Source: Synergistaceae bacterium UBA6083
GTDB taxonomy: Bacteria; Synergistota; Synergistia; Synergistales; 79-D21
Direction of reading: 5' to 3'
DNA length: 57,907 nt
NCBI GenBank assembly: GCA_002436015.1
Contig: DIXJ01000014.1
Span: 1-57,907 of the forward strand
Below are positions 15,835 through 24,739 of this stretch, one piece after another. The first letter of the stretch is position 1. The number at the start of each line of letters is the position of its first letter. A program made the translations under genes and the position numbers. The notes under the pieces are model-generated. The model was not told the origin of the DNA and did no database searches. It saw nothing but the letters and a program-made list of their open reading frames with translations.

Positions 15835-17955
15835 GTGAAACGAACTGTTGCTTTTATCCTAGGCCTTATTCTATCCGTGCCCGTTTTCCTTCGCACGGGG
15901 CCAGCCCTTGCCGCGACCGCCTTGTCGGCAGGAAATGGTGCGATCGTTCTTGCCCTCTCCGGCGGCGGCATGAAGGGACTTGCCCACATCGGCGTCCTGG
16001 AGGTCCTCGAGGAGGCAGGAATTCAGGTGGCAGGGGTTGTCGGGACGAGCATGGGCTCGATCATCGGGGGGCTTTACGCTTACGGCTACACGCCGAGGGA
16101 GATCGAGATCATTTTCCGGAACGCGGACATCGCAAAACTCCTGGGAGATTCCAGTCTACCTTCCCTTCTGCCCGAGGGTGAGGAGGGAAGGGTTGGGGGG
16201 CAACCCCTCGTGAACCTCCAGTTTGGCCCGGACGGGAAAATAACGGGTCCGATGGGGGGGTTGCCGGGAATTCGACTATTCAACTTTTTCTCGGATCTCA
16301 CGGCAAAAATCGGCACCGGGAATTTCCTGGACCTGCCGGTTCCGTATGCCGCGGTTGCCACGGATCTCGAGACCGGCGAGATGGTTGTCCTGAAGCAGGG
16401 AAGCCTGGCTGGAGCAATGCGCTCATCCATGGCCATCCCGGGGGTCTTCGCCCCGTGGACTCAAGAGGGGCGACTTCTCGTGGACGGCGGTCTCGTGGCG
16501 AACTTGCCGGTTTCCCCGGCCCGAGCCCTCTTTCCGGGGTACCCGATCGTTGCTGTGGACGTGTCGAGCGGGCTGAAAAGACGGGACGAGATTCGCACGG
16601 TCGTAGACGTCATCGACCAGATGACGATATTCATGACCGGGCAGAATGTCGCCAGGGAAAAGGCAGGGGCCGATCTCGTGATCCATCCCGATACGAAAGG
16701 GGTGCCCCTCCTTTCCGCCGAGTCCGTGACCGAGGTGATTGACCGGGGCCGGCAAACCGCCAGGGACGCCCTGCCCCGGCTTCTGGAACTGGCCGCCGCG
16801 GCTCCCCGTGTGAAGCGGGTTGCACATGCCGCCCCAGTCATCAATTCCGTCGAGGCCCGAGGCATCGCGGCTTCCCGCAGTGAGCAACTACTGGGTGAGA
16901 CCGCTTCCTGGATCGGATCCCCGCCGGACCCGGTCCTTATTCAGAAAACGGCCGACCGGCTTCGCCAGGAAGGTGATTTTGCAACCGTTGACGTGAGCAT
17001 GGAAGAAGCGGATTCGGGGACGAAACTCGTGTTCAACATCGAGAAAAAGGCCCCTTACGAAATGGAGATCGGAGGCTACACGACGAACGTCTCGGATGCG
17101 GAAAGAGCCCTGACCCTGCAGGCCGTGAGGAGAGATTTTGCCAAGGAGGGCGACCTGCTCTGGGTGGCCCTGGCTGTTGGGCAGGATTGGGGGATTTCCG
17201 CCCGTTACCTGACGCCATCCCGGGGGAACGACCGATGGGAAGGGGTCCTCTCCGCCAGGCAGAGGGATGTTTCTCCCGTGAATGCCGCTAGTGCCCGCTG
17301 GGAACGCTACGGGTTGACCTTGTACCGCAAGAGCGTTCGAGGAGACTGGCGGTACGGCCTGGGAATCACGCTGGAGCAATTGGAAAACCACGGGGATTTC
17401 GACGAGGGGTTCGCCTGGGGGCCTGCTTTCTATGTCGGCTACGAGGGACTGGATGACCCCGTCGATCCCAGGACCGGGACCCAGTGGATGCTCCGGGGTT
17501 GGTGGCGTAACGCGGATACGCTCCTGTTGAGGGCCGGGGGCCTGTCGGTCTGGTCGATTTCACCGGTGTGGCGGATCCTCCTTTCAGGTGGGCTCGAGGT
17601 GGGGGACGACTCCAACCCAGCGACGGCAGCCTGGCTCGGAGGAAGCGACGACCTGCTGGGGCTAGGCGAGCACCCCTACCTGGCCGACCGAGTGGCCTGG
17701 GCAAGGGTGGCCCTACGCAGGGAACTCAAGCGTAGCTGGTGGGGATCGACGAACATCGATGTATTCGGGGCGGTGGGAGGGACCTTCGATTCGGGATGGT
17801 CAAACCTGGAAACTCCGTGGGAAGCCGGGGTTTCTATGGGAATCCCGAACAATTTCCTGGAGGGCCGATTCTTCATCCTCTACAATAGCGAAAGTGAAGT
17901 GATCTACGGGTTCTCCCTGGGCCGACCGATTCCGGTGCGGGATCCGCTCCCCTGA
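15835..17955 (+). CDS. patatin-like phospholipase with POTRA and beta-barrel (type Vd autotransporter, PlpD/FplA-like)
   Basis: 706 residues. An N-terminal signal peptide (cleavage expected after GPALA, about residue 26) precedes a patatin lipase domain (about 35-330) with oxyanion loop SGGGMKG, nucleophile elbow GTSMG (Ser about 72) and catalytic DGG (Asp about 217). A POTRA-like stretch (about 345-420) and a C-terminal region of alternating aromatic/polar strands (about 425-706) resemble the Omp85-type barrel. This order matches type Vd secretion, where the lipase is exposed or released at the cell surface. GTG 15835 has AGGAGG seven bases upstream; ATG 15829 is too close to it. Barrel and POTRA limits are estimates. 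Confidence 0.85.
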   Translation: MKRTVAFILGLILSVPVFLRTGPALAATALSAGNGAIVLALSGGGMKGLAHIGVLEVLEEAGIQVAGVVGTSMGSIIGGLYAYGYTPREIEIIFRNADIAKLLGDSSLPSLLPEGEEGRVGGQPLVNLQFGPDGKITGPMGGLPGIRLFNFFSDLTAKIGTGNFLDLPVPYAAVATDLETGEMVVLKQGSLAGAMRSSMAIPGVFAPWTQEGRLLVDGGLVANLPVSPARALFPGYPIVAVDVSSGLKRRDEIRTVVDVIDQMTIFMTGQNVAREKAGADLVIHPDTKGVPLLSAESVTEVIDRGRQTARDALPRLLELAAAAPRVKRVAHAAPVINSVEARGIAASRSEQLLGETASWIGSPPDPVLIQKTADRLRQEGDFATVDVSMEEADSGTKLVFNIEKKAPYEMEIGGYTTNVSDAERALTLQAVRRDFAKEGDLLWVALAVGQDWGISARYLTPSRGNDRWEGVLSARQRDVSPVNAASARWERYGLTLYRKSVRGDWRYGLGITLEQLENHGDFDEGFAWGPAFYVGYEGLDDPVDPRTGTQWMLRGWWRNADTLLLRAGGLSVWSISPVWRILLSGGLEVGDDSNPATAAWLGGSDDLLGLGEHPYLADRVAWARVALRRELKRSWWGSTNIDVFGAVGGTFDSGWSNLETPWEAGVSMGIPNNFLEGRFFILYNSESEVIYGFSLGRPIPVRDPLP

Positions 17956-17970
17956 AAAAAGGGCGCCATC

Positions 17971-18000
17971 TTGCCCATTCCGCCGTATTGAGGCTAAAAT
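17971..18000 (+). promoter_or_regulatory. putative promoter of proS
   Basis: TTGCCC, 18 bases, TAAAAT, ending 46 bases before the proS start. The -10 has one mismatch to consensus. Confidence 0.5.
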
Positions 18001-18046
18001 GTCACTCGTTCCCCTGGCTGGGGGAGCGACGATTGGAGGAGTCTTC

Positions 18047-19486
18047 ATGGCACGGAACATCACACCGAAAGATAAGGACTATTCACAGTGGTACCTGGAT
18101 GTGATAAAGGCCGCAGAACTGGCCGACTACGCTCCCGTCAGGGGGTGCATGATAATCCGGCCCAACGGTTACGCCGTCTGGGAAATGATCATGTCCGAGA
18201 TGGACCGGCGCTTCAAGGAAACCGGCCACGTCAACGCCTACTTCCCCCTCCTGATCCCGAATTCCTTCCTCGAGAAGGAGAAGGAGCACGTCGAGGGGTT
18301 TGCCCCGGAATGCGCAGTGGTGACCCACGCGGGGGGGGAGGAGCTCGAGGAACCCCTCGTGATCCGGCCGACTTCCGAGACGGTCATCGGCTACATGTAC
18401 AGCAAGTGGGTCCAGTCCTGGAGGGATTTGCCCCTTCTCATCAACCAGTGGTGCAACGTCATGCGGTGGGAGATGCGCCCGCGCCTTTTCCTCAGGACCT
18501 CGGAATTCCTCTGGCAGGAGGGGCACACCGCCCACGCCTCGAGAGCAGAGGCGATGGAGGAAACCCTGAAGATGCTCGAGGTCTACCGGGTTTTCATGGA
18601 AGAAATCCTTGCCCTGCCGGTGATCTCGGGGGAGAAATCCGAAGGGGAGCGTTTCCCCGGGGCCGACAACACGTACACCTGCGAGGCCATGATGAGCGAC
18701 AGGAAGGCGCTTCAGGCAGGAACGAGCCATTTCCTCGGCCAGAACTTCGCACGTGCCTTCGACATCAAGTTCCAGAACCAGGGCGGGGAACTGGAGTTCG
18801 CCTGGACGACGAGCTGGGGAACCTCGACTCGCATGATCGGGGCCGTGGTCATGGCCCATTCCGACGACGACGGGCTTATCCTTCCGCCTCGCCTCGCGCC
18901 CGTCAAGGCCGTGATCCTGCCGATTTCCACCGACGCGGAAAAGCTTGAAAAGGAAATCCTTCCAAGGGCACGGGAAATCGCCTCCGCCCTCAACCGGGTC
19001 CTCGGCCCGATGGCGGTCCAGGTTGACACGGACTTCCATCTTCGGCCGGGGGACAGGTTCTTCCGCCACCTCCAGAAAGGCGTCCCGCTTCGCCTGGAAC
19101 TGGGCGAGCGCGAGATGGAGGCCGGCAAGGTGCGGGCCGTCCGGCGAGACACTGCGGAGAAGGCCGAAATTTCATGGGAGTCGGTTGCAACCGAGATTCC
19201 TGCCCTCCTCGAAAACATCCAGAAGGCCCTTTTCGAGAGAGCTGCAGCCTTCCGTGATGCCAACACCCGGCATGCTTCTTCCTTCGAGGAGATGAAAACC
19301 CTGCTGGAGGACGGCGGGGGATTCATCACCGCCTTCTTCGGCGGAGACCGTTCGGACGAAAAGGCGATCAAGGAGGCCACGGGTGCGACCGTCCGGTGCT
19401 TCCCACTTTCGGACAAGCGCACCGGGACCTGTTTCTTCACGGGAAAGGAAGACGCGAAGCTCGCCATCTTTGCCCGGGCCTACTAG
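18047..19486 (+). CDS. proS: prolyl-tRNA synthetase (short, archaeal/eukaryote-like type)
   Basis: Charges tRNA-Pro. 479 residues, class II synthetase without the large editing insertion found in E. coli ProS. Visible markers are VRGCMIIRPNGYAVW, the PTSET motif (VIRPTSETVIG), RWEMRPRLFLRTSEFLWQEGHTAH (motif 2 region; motif cited in part), the GTSHFLGQNF segment and the aromatic C-terminus (ARAY). ATG 18047 has GGAGGA six bases upstream. It forms a single-gene unit between a promoter and a terminator. Confidence 0.95.
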   Translation: MARNITPKDKDYSQWYLDVIKAAELADYAPVRGCMIIRPNGYAVWEMIMSEMDRRFKETGHVNAYFPLLIPNSFLEKEKEHVEGFAPECAVVTHAGGEELEEPLVIRPTSETVIGYMYSKWVQSWRDLPLLINQWCNVMRWEMRPRLFLRTSEFLWQEGHTAHASRAEAMEETLKMLEVYRVFMEEILALPVISGEKSEGERFPGADNTYTCEAMMSDRKALQAGTSHFLGQNFARAFDIKFQNQGGELEFAWTTSWGTSTRMIGAVVMAHSDDDGLILPPRLAPVKAVILPISTDAEKLEKEILPRAREIASALNRVLGPMAVQVDTDFHLRPGDRFFRHLQKGVPLRLELGEREMEAGKVRAVRRDTAEKAEISWESVATEIPALLENIQKALFERAAAFRDANTRHASSFEEMKTLLEDGGGFITAFFGGDRSDEKAIKEATGATVRCFPLSDKRTGTCFFTGKEDAKLAIFARAY

Positions 19487-19516
19487 GCCCTAGCCTCGCT
19501 CCCACGAATCCATCGA

Positions 19517-19556
19517 GGGAGACAGCCGGAGTGACTGGCCGGCTGTCTCCCTTTTT
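19517..19556 (+). terminator. terminator of proS
   Basis: Perfect GGGAGACAGCCGG / CCGGCTGTCTCCC stem with a short loop, then five T. Confidence 0.92.
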
Positions 19557-19646
19557 CGATTGCCATGATATCCTGCTAGTGGGTGCATGAAATAGAATAG
19601 TATTGGGGAAGATCGAATTCCTTCCGGCAGGGGGGTGCCCGGCAAG

Positions 19647-20204
19647 ATGGAAAACGAGAGGTTCTGGGCTCGGACGCGAATCCTCATCGTAAAGGGGGAT
19701 ATCACTCTCTATGACGGGGATGCCGTGGTGAATGCCGCGAACAACGAGTTCTGGATGGGCTCCGGTGTGGCGGGGGCGATCAAGAGAAAAGGCGGCGAGA
19801 CCATCGAATCGGAAGCCATGGCAGGAGGGGCGGCCCTGCCGGGGGAGGTTCGGGTCACCGGGGCGGGGCACCTTGGGGTCCGGTTCGTCCTGCATGCTGC
19901 CGTGATGGCCCAGGATCTCGTGACCAGTGAATCCTTCATTCGTTTGGCAACCCGGAACGCCCTCTCAAAGGCGGAGGAAATTGGTGTGGGGCGAATCGCC
20001 TTTCCTGCGCTGGGAACGGGCGTCGGGGGATTCCCGATCCCGGATTGCGCAAACGCTATGCTGGGGGAGGTCCACGACTACCTTGCGACCCATCCGGATT
20101 CGGTGTTGCGGGAGGTCGCCTTCTTCCTGTTCGGGGAAGACGCAGCGGCGCTTTTCGGCGAAGTCCTGCAAAATTGCAAGGCCTGGGAAAGCGGGAGGAA
20201 TTGA
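19647..20204 (+). CDS. macro domain protein (ADP-ribose binding/hydrolase)
   Basis: 185-residue single macro domain. Hallmarks: GDITLYDGDAVVNAANN (substrate-binding N-terminal block), GSGVAGAIKRKGG, and FPALGTGVGGFP. Macro domains bind or remove ADP-ribose and related products. ATG 19647 is chosen; GTG 19635 overlaps the poly-G Shine-Dalgarno. The gene ends five bases before ppk, so the two are almost certainly translated from one mRNA. This links an ADP-ribose reader to polyphosphate metabolism; the meaning of the link is unknown. Confidence 0.88.
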   Translation: MENERFWARTRILIVKGDITLYDGDAVVNAANNEFWMGSGVAGAIKRKGGETIESEAMAGGAALPGEVRVTGAGHLGVRFVLHAAVMAQDLVTSESFIRLATRNALSKAEEIGVGRIAFPALGTGVGGFPIPDCANAMLGEVHDYLATHPDSVLREVAFFLFGEDAAALFGEVLQNCKAWESGRN

Positions 20205-20209
20205 TTCCC

Positions 20210-22420
20210 ATGAAGGAACCCAAGAGCGGGCGGACAAGGGGGAAGGGAAAGAGAGCCCTTCAGCCCGTGTTCCTTCCCCAGCCGGCCGATGAAAAGCCGT
20301 ATCCCATCCCCGTGAGGCTGGACGAGGGGTTTGAAGACCCCAGCCTTTATTTCAACCGGGAACTGAATTGGATCGAGTTCAACCGCAGGGTCCTCGAGGA
20401 GGCCATGGATCCCTCCGTGCCCTTGCTGGAGAGAGTCAAGTTCATGGCGATCTTCTCGACGAACCTGGACGAGTTCTTCATGATCCGGGTCGCCGGGCTT
20501 TTGCGGCAGCTCAGCCTCGGCGTCCTCGAGGCGCCCCCGGACAGGATGACTCCGACCGAACAGCTCGTCCTGGTCAGGAAGAAGCTGAAGCCAATTCTGG
20601 CGCAGCAGATCGAGGCATGGAAGAAGGACATCCTCCCGCGGCTTTCCGCGGAAGGTATCCGGATCCACCGTTACGAGGAACTGAAGGAAGGTCCGAAAAA
20701 ACAGCTGAGAGCCTATTTCAGGGAGGAAATATTCCCCGCCCTGACTCCCCTGGCCTTCGATGCCGGACACCCCTTCCCGCACATTTCGAACCTCAGCCTG
20801 AACCTGGCGGTCACGCTGAAAGGGCCGAAAGGCTCGGTTCGCCTCGCACGGTTGAAGATCCCGACAATCTTCCCGAGGTTGCTGAGAGTGCCTGACGAAG
20901 GGAAGGTGAACCGTTACGACCGTTTGGGGATGAAGGATCCCAGGAGCAGCGACTTCGTTTGGATCGAGGACGTCGTTGCGGCGAACCTGGACCTTCTTTT
21001 CCCTGGAATCCCGGTGGTCTCGGCACACCCTTTCCGTGTGATCCGGGATGCGGATCTCGAAATCGAGGATGACGAGGCTCCCGACCTCCTGACGGTGATG
21101 GAAGAAAACGTGGAGCAGCGGCAGTTCGGGATGCCGGTCTGCCTGGCCTTCGACAAAACCATGCCGGCGACCGTGAAGCGGGTTCTCATCGAAAACCTGC
21201 GGGTGGGACCGTGCCAGATCTATTCGGTGGAAGGTCCCCTCGGGATGGGGGATCTCATGGAATTGGCTGCCCTCGACCGGCCAGGCCAGAAGGAGGTTCC
21301 TTTCGCGCCCGCCCTTCCGGTGCCTTTGAGAAAAGGGCAGGATCTCTTTTCCGCGATCAGGGCAAGGGATATCCTGCTCTTTCACCCGTATGACAGCTTC
21401 AAGCCCGTGGTGGATTTCATCACGGAGGCCGCAAGGGACCCCGACGTGCTGGCCATCAAGCAGACGCTGTACCGTGTGGGAAGAAACTCGCCCGTGGTCG
21501 AAGCCCTGCTGGAGGCCCGGGAGTCCGGGAAGCAGGTCATGGCGATGGTCGAACTGAAGGCCCGCTTTGACGAAGAAAACAATATCCAGTGGGCCCGCGA
21601 GCTGGAGCGTGCGGGCGTCCACGTTGTTTACGGGGTCCTGGGACTGAAGTGCCATGCTAAGGCTACCCTTGTGGTGCGGAGGGAAAGCGACGGGATCCGG
21701 CGTTACGTGCACCTGGGCACGGGCAACTACAATGCTGTGACGGCACGGCAGTACACGGACCTGGGGCTGTTCACCTGTGACCCCGATATCGGGGAGGATG
21801 TCGTCGACGTGTTCAATGCGATCTCCGGCTATTCGATGAAAGAAGATTACAAAAAGCTGCTGGTTGCCCCGGTCAATATGAGAGAGGGCATCAGGGCCCG
21901 CATCGAGAGGGAGGTTGCCCTGCACGAGAAGGAGGGGGGCGGGACCATCCTCTTCAAGCTCAACGCCCTCATCGACAAAGAGTGTATCCAGGCTCTCTAC
22001 AGGGCTTCCCAGAAGGGAGTCGGGATCGATCTCCAGGTGCGGGGGATCTGCTGCCTCAGGCCCGGTGTAAAGGGGCTCAGCGAGAACATCCGGGTCACCT
22101 CCATCGTGGGGAGGTTCCTCGAGCACCCGAGGATTTTCTGGTTCCGCAACGGGGGTGCCGGGGAAATCCTCCTGGGAAGCGCAGACCTGATGCCCCGCAA
22201 CCTGGAACGTCGGGTGGAAATCCTCTTCCCCGTGTGCGATCCCGGCCTGGCCTCCGCCATTAGGGACACGATCCTGGAGACCCATATGCAGGACACGGCA
22301 AAGGCCCGCGTGCTCCTTCAGGACGGGACCTACGCTCGAGTGCGCCCGAAACCCGGCGGAGGCCCATTGAACGCCCAGCGGGAGATGATAGAGAAAAGGG
22401 GGAGCTGGAATGATTCCTGA
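20210..22420 (+). CDS. ppk: polyphosphate kinase (PPK1)
   Basis: Makes long-chain polyphosphate from ATP. 736 residues, slightly longer than average because of a basic N-terminal tail (about residues 1-40). Family blocks: LYFNRELNWIEFN (about 46-58), STNLDEFFMIRVAG, the PHISNLSLNLAV segment, LLFHPYDSF, and the catalytic His in LKCHAKATLVVRR (His about 482), followed by HLGTGNYN. ATG 20210 follows GGGAGGA. The frame is open further upstream within the macro gene, without family similarity. It is second in a five-gene operon whose other members also concern polyphosphate. Confidence 0.95.
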   Translation: MKEPKSGRTRGKGKRALQPVFLPQPADEKPYPIPVRLDEGFEDPSLYFNRELNWIEFNRRVLEEAMDPSVPLLERVKFMAIFSTNLDEFFMIRVAGLLRQLSLGVLEAPPDRMTPTEQLVLVRKKLKPILAQQIEAWKKDILPRLSAEGIRIHRYEELKEGPKKQLRAYFREEIFPALTPLAFDAGHPFPHISNLSLNLAVTLKGPKGSVRLARLKIPTIFPRLLRVPDEGKVNRYDRLGMKDPRSSDFVWIEDVVAANLDLLFPGIPVVSAHPFRVIRDADLEIEDDEAPDLLTVMEENVEQRQFGMPVCLAFDKTMPATVKRVLIENLRVGPCQIYSVEGPLGMGDLMELAALDRPGQKEVPFAPALPVPLRKGQDLFSAIRARDILLFHPYDSFKPVVDFITEAARDPDVLAIKQTLYRVGRNSPVVEALLEARESGKQVMAMVELKARFDEENNIQWARELERAGVHVVYGVLGLKCHAKATLVVRRESDGIRRYVHLGTGNYNAVTARQYTDLGLFTCDPDIGEDVVDVFNAISGYSMKEDYKKLLVAPVNMREGIRARIEREVALHEKEGGGTILFKLNALIDKECIQALYRASQKGVGIDLQVRGICCLRPGVKGLSENIRVTSIVGRFLEHPRIFWFRNGGAGEILLGSADLMPRNLERRVEILFPVCDPGLASAIRDTILETHMQDTAKARVLLQDGTYARVRPKPGGGPLNAQREMIEKRGSWNDS

Positions 22421-23387
22421 CTGCGGAACTCTGCCCCCGGAACCGGAGGTCTGCCTGTTTGCCTCGGAGGTGCTTGAGAAGCGCGCGTGGGCCCTTCTGG
22501 ACGAGATCCCCGGGGTTCGCGAGAACAAGGACCCGGAATGCCTCCACCGCATGAGGGTCGCCTCGCGACGATTCCGGAACGCCCTTCCCCTTTTCCCGGG
22601 CTGCTTTCCCTCGTCTGAAGCGAAACGATGGGAGAAGGAGGCCCGCAGGGTGGGGAGGGCACTGGGAGAGGCCAGGGATGCGGACGTGCAGGCGGATTCC
22701 ATCGCAGGCTGGCTTGCGGGGCTTGAGGACGCACGCTTCAAGCCGGGGATCGAGCGGCTGATCCTTCGCCTGTCCCAAAAGCGGGAAAAACTCCAGGAAA
22801 GGGTTCTCGAAGCCCTTGACCGCCTGGAGGAAGGTCCCCTCAAAAGCGAATTGCCCGAGGCAGTTCGCGGGCTTTCCGTGGACATGAGGCTCGCCTGTCC
22901 GACAGAAACCGGCCCGATCGTCCGGGATGTCGCCCTCAAGCTGCTTACCCGCCGGCTCGCGGAGCTCGAGGCTTTCGATTCCATCGCAGGGCATCCGGAG
23001 AGGGTGGAGGAACTCCATGCCATGCGGATTGCGGGGAAGCGGCTTCGCTACACCCTCGAAGTATTCCGGCCCCATCTTGGCGGGGAAGCGGCCCATTTCC
23101 TGGAAAAGCTGAAAGAGATGCAGGACCTGCTGGGGGAGATCCACGACTGTGATGTCTGGATCGGATGGCTCCCGGTCTTCCTCGAAAAGGAAAAGTGCCG
23201 GACCTTCCGCTATTTTGGGCATGGAAGGGCTTTCGCCCGGCTGCGCCCCGGCATCCTTTTCCTCCAGGAGGCTTACCGGGCCAGGAGGGAGGAAAAATTC
23301 GAGGCCTTCAGGGCATTCTGGGAAAAATCGAGGACCTCCCCGGGGTGGGAGGGCCTCCTGGCCGGCCTGGGAAGGGACCTGCCTTGA
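22410..23387 (+). CDS. CHAD domain protein (polyphosphate-binding)
   Basis: 325 residues, a helical CHAD domain in two halves, each with the conserved basic histidine helix: CLHRMRVASRRFRNAL (about 45-60) and ELHAMRIAGKRLRYTL (about 203-218). CHAD proteins bind polyphosphate and decorate granules. The start overlaps the last 11 bases of ppk, with AAAGGGGGAG upstream, so translation is coupled. It has no catalytic partner domain (no CYTH), hence probably a granule-binding factor for the kinase product. Confidence 0.9.
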   Translation: MIPDCGTLPPEPEVCLFASEVLEKRAWALLDEIPGVRENKDPECLHRMRVASRRFRNALPLFPGCFPSSEAKRWEKEARRVGRALGEARDADVQADSIAGWLAGLEDARFKPGIERLILRLSQKREKLQERVLEALDRLEEGPLKSELPEAVRGLSVDMRLACPTETGPIVRDVALKLLTRRLAELEAFDSIAGHPERVEELHAMRIAGKRLRYTLEVFRPHLGGEAAHFLEKLKEMQDLLGEIHDCDVWIGWLPVFLEKEKCRTFRYFGHGRAFARLRPGILFLQEAYRARREEKFEAFRAFWEKSRTSPGWEGLLAGLGRDLP

Positions 23388-24739
23388 AAGTTGCCCTGCT
23401 TTCGGACGTCCACGCAAACCTGCCCGCTCTCGAGGCCGTGTTGCAGCATGCCCAAGACAGGGGGTGCGAGGTCTTCTGGAACGCAGGAGACTGCCTCGGC
23501 TACGGGGCGTTCCCGGATGAAGTCGTCGGGGTTCTTCGGGGCTGTGCCCTGAACATCCTTGGGAATTACGACCGGAAAGTTCTCGAGGTCAGGAAAAGAC
23601 GGGCCGATTGGCAGCAAAGCCTGATGCCCGAAAAGTGGATGGCGTTCAACTGGGCTTACGAAAACCTGTCGAAGGAAAACAGGAAGTGGCTCGCGGAACT
23701 GCCGGAACAGAGAAGGGTCGAGGTGGAGGGGAAGACGGTTCTTATCGTCCACGCCTCGCCTCTTTCGGCAAACGAGCATCTCTCTTGCGGGACCCCGCGC
23801 GACCGCTTCGAGGCCCTGGCGGATGCCGCAGGCGCGGATGTCGTTGTTTGCGGCCACTCCCACGTTCCCTTCGTGATCCGTGCAAAAGGCACCTGGTTCA
23901 TCAATCCCGGGTCGGTAGGACGCCCGGACGATGGGGACGCACGAGCCAGTTACGCGACTCTCAGCCTTCGCCGGGGGGTCTTCCGTGTTTGGCATTACCG
24001 CGTGGACTACGACGTGGAAAGAGCGGCAGATGAGGCCCGGCGCCGCAAGCTCCCGGAATCTTTCGCCCAGATGCTTCTGAGGGGGCTGAGCCTGAAGGAT
24101 GTTCTCGAGGGGGACGAACCGGTGCCGGGATCAGAAGAGCCGAGTTGCGGAGGAGGGGAAAGCCCGCTTGAATCGGTCATGAGACTCGTGAAAATCTGCA
24201 GGGACGAGGAAGACCACTCGCACCAGGTTGAGCGGGTGGCCCTCAGGTTGTTCGATCTCATGCAGCCCCTGCACGGGTTGGGTGAGTTCGAGCGGTTCTG
24301 GCTCCAGAGCGCGTCGCTGCTTCACGATATCGGGTGGGTCGAGGGGGGCAAGGGGCACCACAAGTCTTCGATGCGGCTGATCCAGGTATCCCCGATTTTG
24401 GCTTTCGACCGAAGGGAAAGACAGATCATAGGGTCCATTGCCCGCTACCACCGGGGGAGCCTGCCAAAAAGCAGCCATGCCCATTTCGAAACCCTCTCCG
24501 AACCCGACAGGGTCGTGGTGCGCAAGCTGGCTTCGCTTCTCCGGCTGGCAGACGGGATGGACGCGAGCCACGGTTCGGTGGTACGGGAGATCACGGGCCG
24601 GCTGGAGCCCCGTAAAGTATTCCTGGAGTGCAATGTCTCCTCTCCGGCCTTGTGGGAAAGGGTTTCGACCGACCGAAAGAAAGACCTGTTCGAGGAAACC
24701 TACGGAAGAGAGCTGAAGATCACATGGAAACAAGCCTGA
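23384..24739 (+). CDS. metallophosphoesterase fused to a Ppx-type HD domain
   Basis: 451 residues with two catalytic domains. Residues about 1-235 form a YfcE/MJ0936-type calcineurin-like phosphoesterase: SDVHAN, AGDCLGYG, LGNYD, VHASPL and CGHSHVP supply the dinuclear metal site. Residues about 265-450 form an HD domain (SLLHDIGW, ARYHRG, LLRLADGMD) resembling the C-terminal HD part of exopolyphosphatases such as the next gene. The TTG start overlaps the CHAD stop (TTGA) and has GGGAAGGGA six bases upstream. The fusion suggests hydrolysis of polyphosphate-related or nucleotide substrates; the actual substrate is unknown. Confidence 0.85.
   Translation: MKVALLSDVHANLPALEAVLQHAQDRGCEVFWNAGDCLGYGAFPDEVVGVLRGCALNILGNYDRKVLEVRKRRADWQQSLMPEKWMAFNWAYENLSKENRKWLAELPEQRRVEVEGKTVLIVHASPLSANEHLSCGTPRDRFEALADAAGADVVVCGHSHVPFVIRAKGTWFINPGSVGRPDDGDARASYATLSLRRGVFRVWHYRVDYDVERAADEARRRKLPESFAQMLLRGLSLKDVLEGDEPVPGSEEPSCGGGESPLESVMRLVKICRDEEDHSHQVERVALRLFDLMQPLHGLGEFERFWLQSASLLHDIGWVEGGKGHHKSSMRLIQVSPILAFDRRERQIIGSIARYHRGSLPKSSHAHFETLSEPDRVVVRKLASLLRLADGMDASHGSVVREITGRLEPRKVFLECNVSSPALWERVSTDRKKDLFEETYGRELKITWKQA

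Noticed and set aside
20078..23023. Very long open frame (about 980 codons) on the minus strand
   Set aside because: It lies antisense to ppk and the CHAD gene, both with clear family motifs; high GC at third codon positions leaves the opposite frame free of stops. No motif is visible in it.
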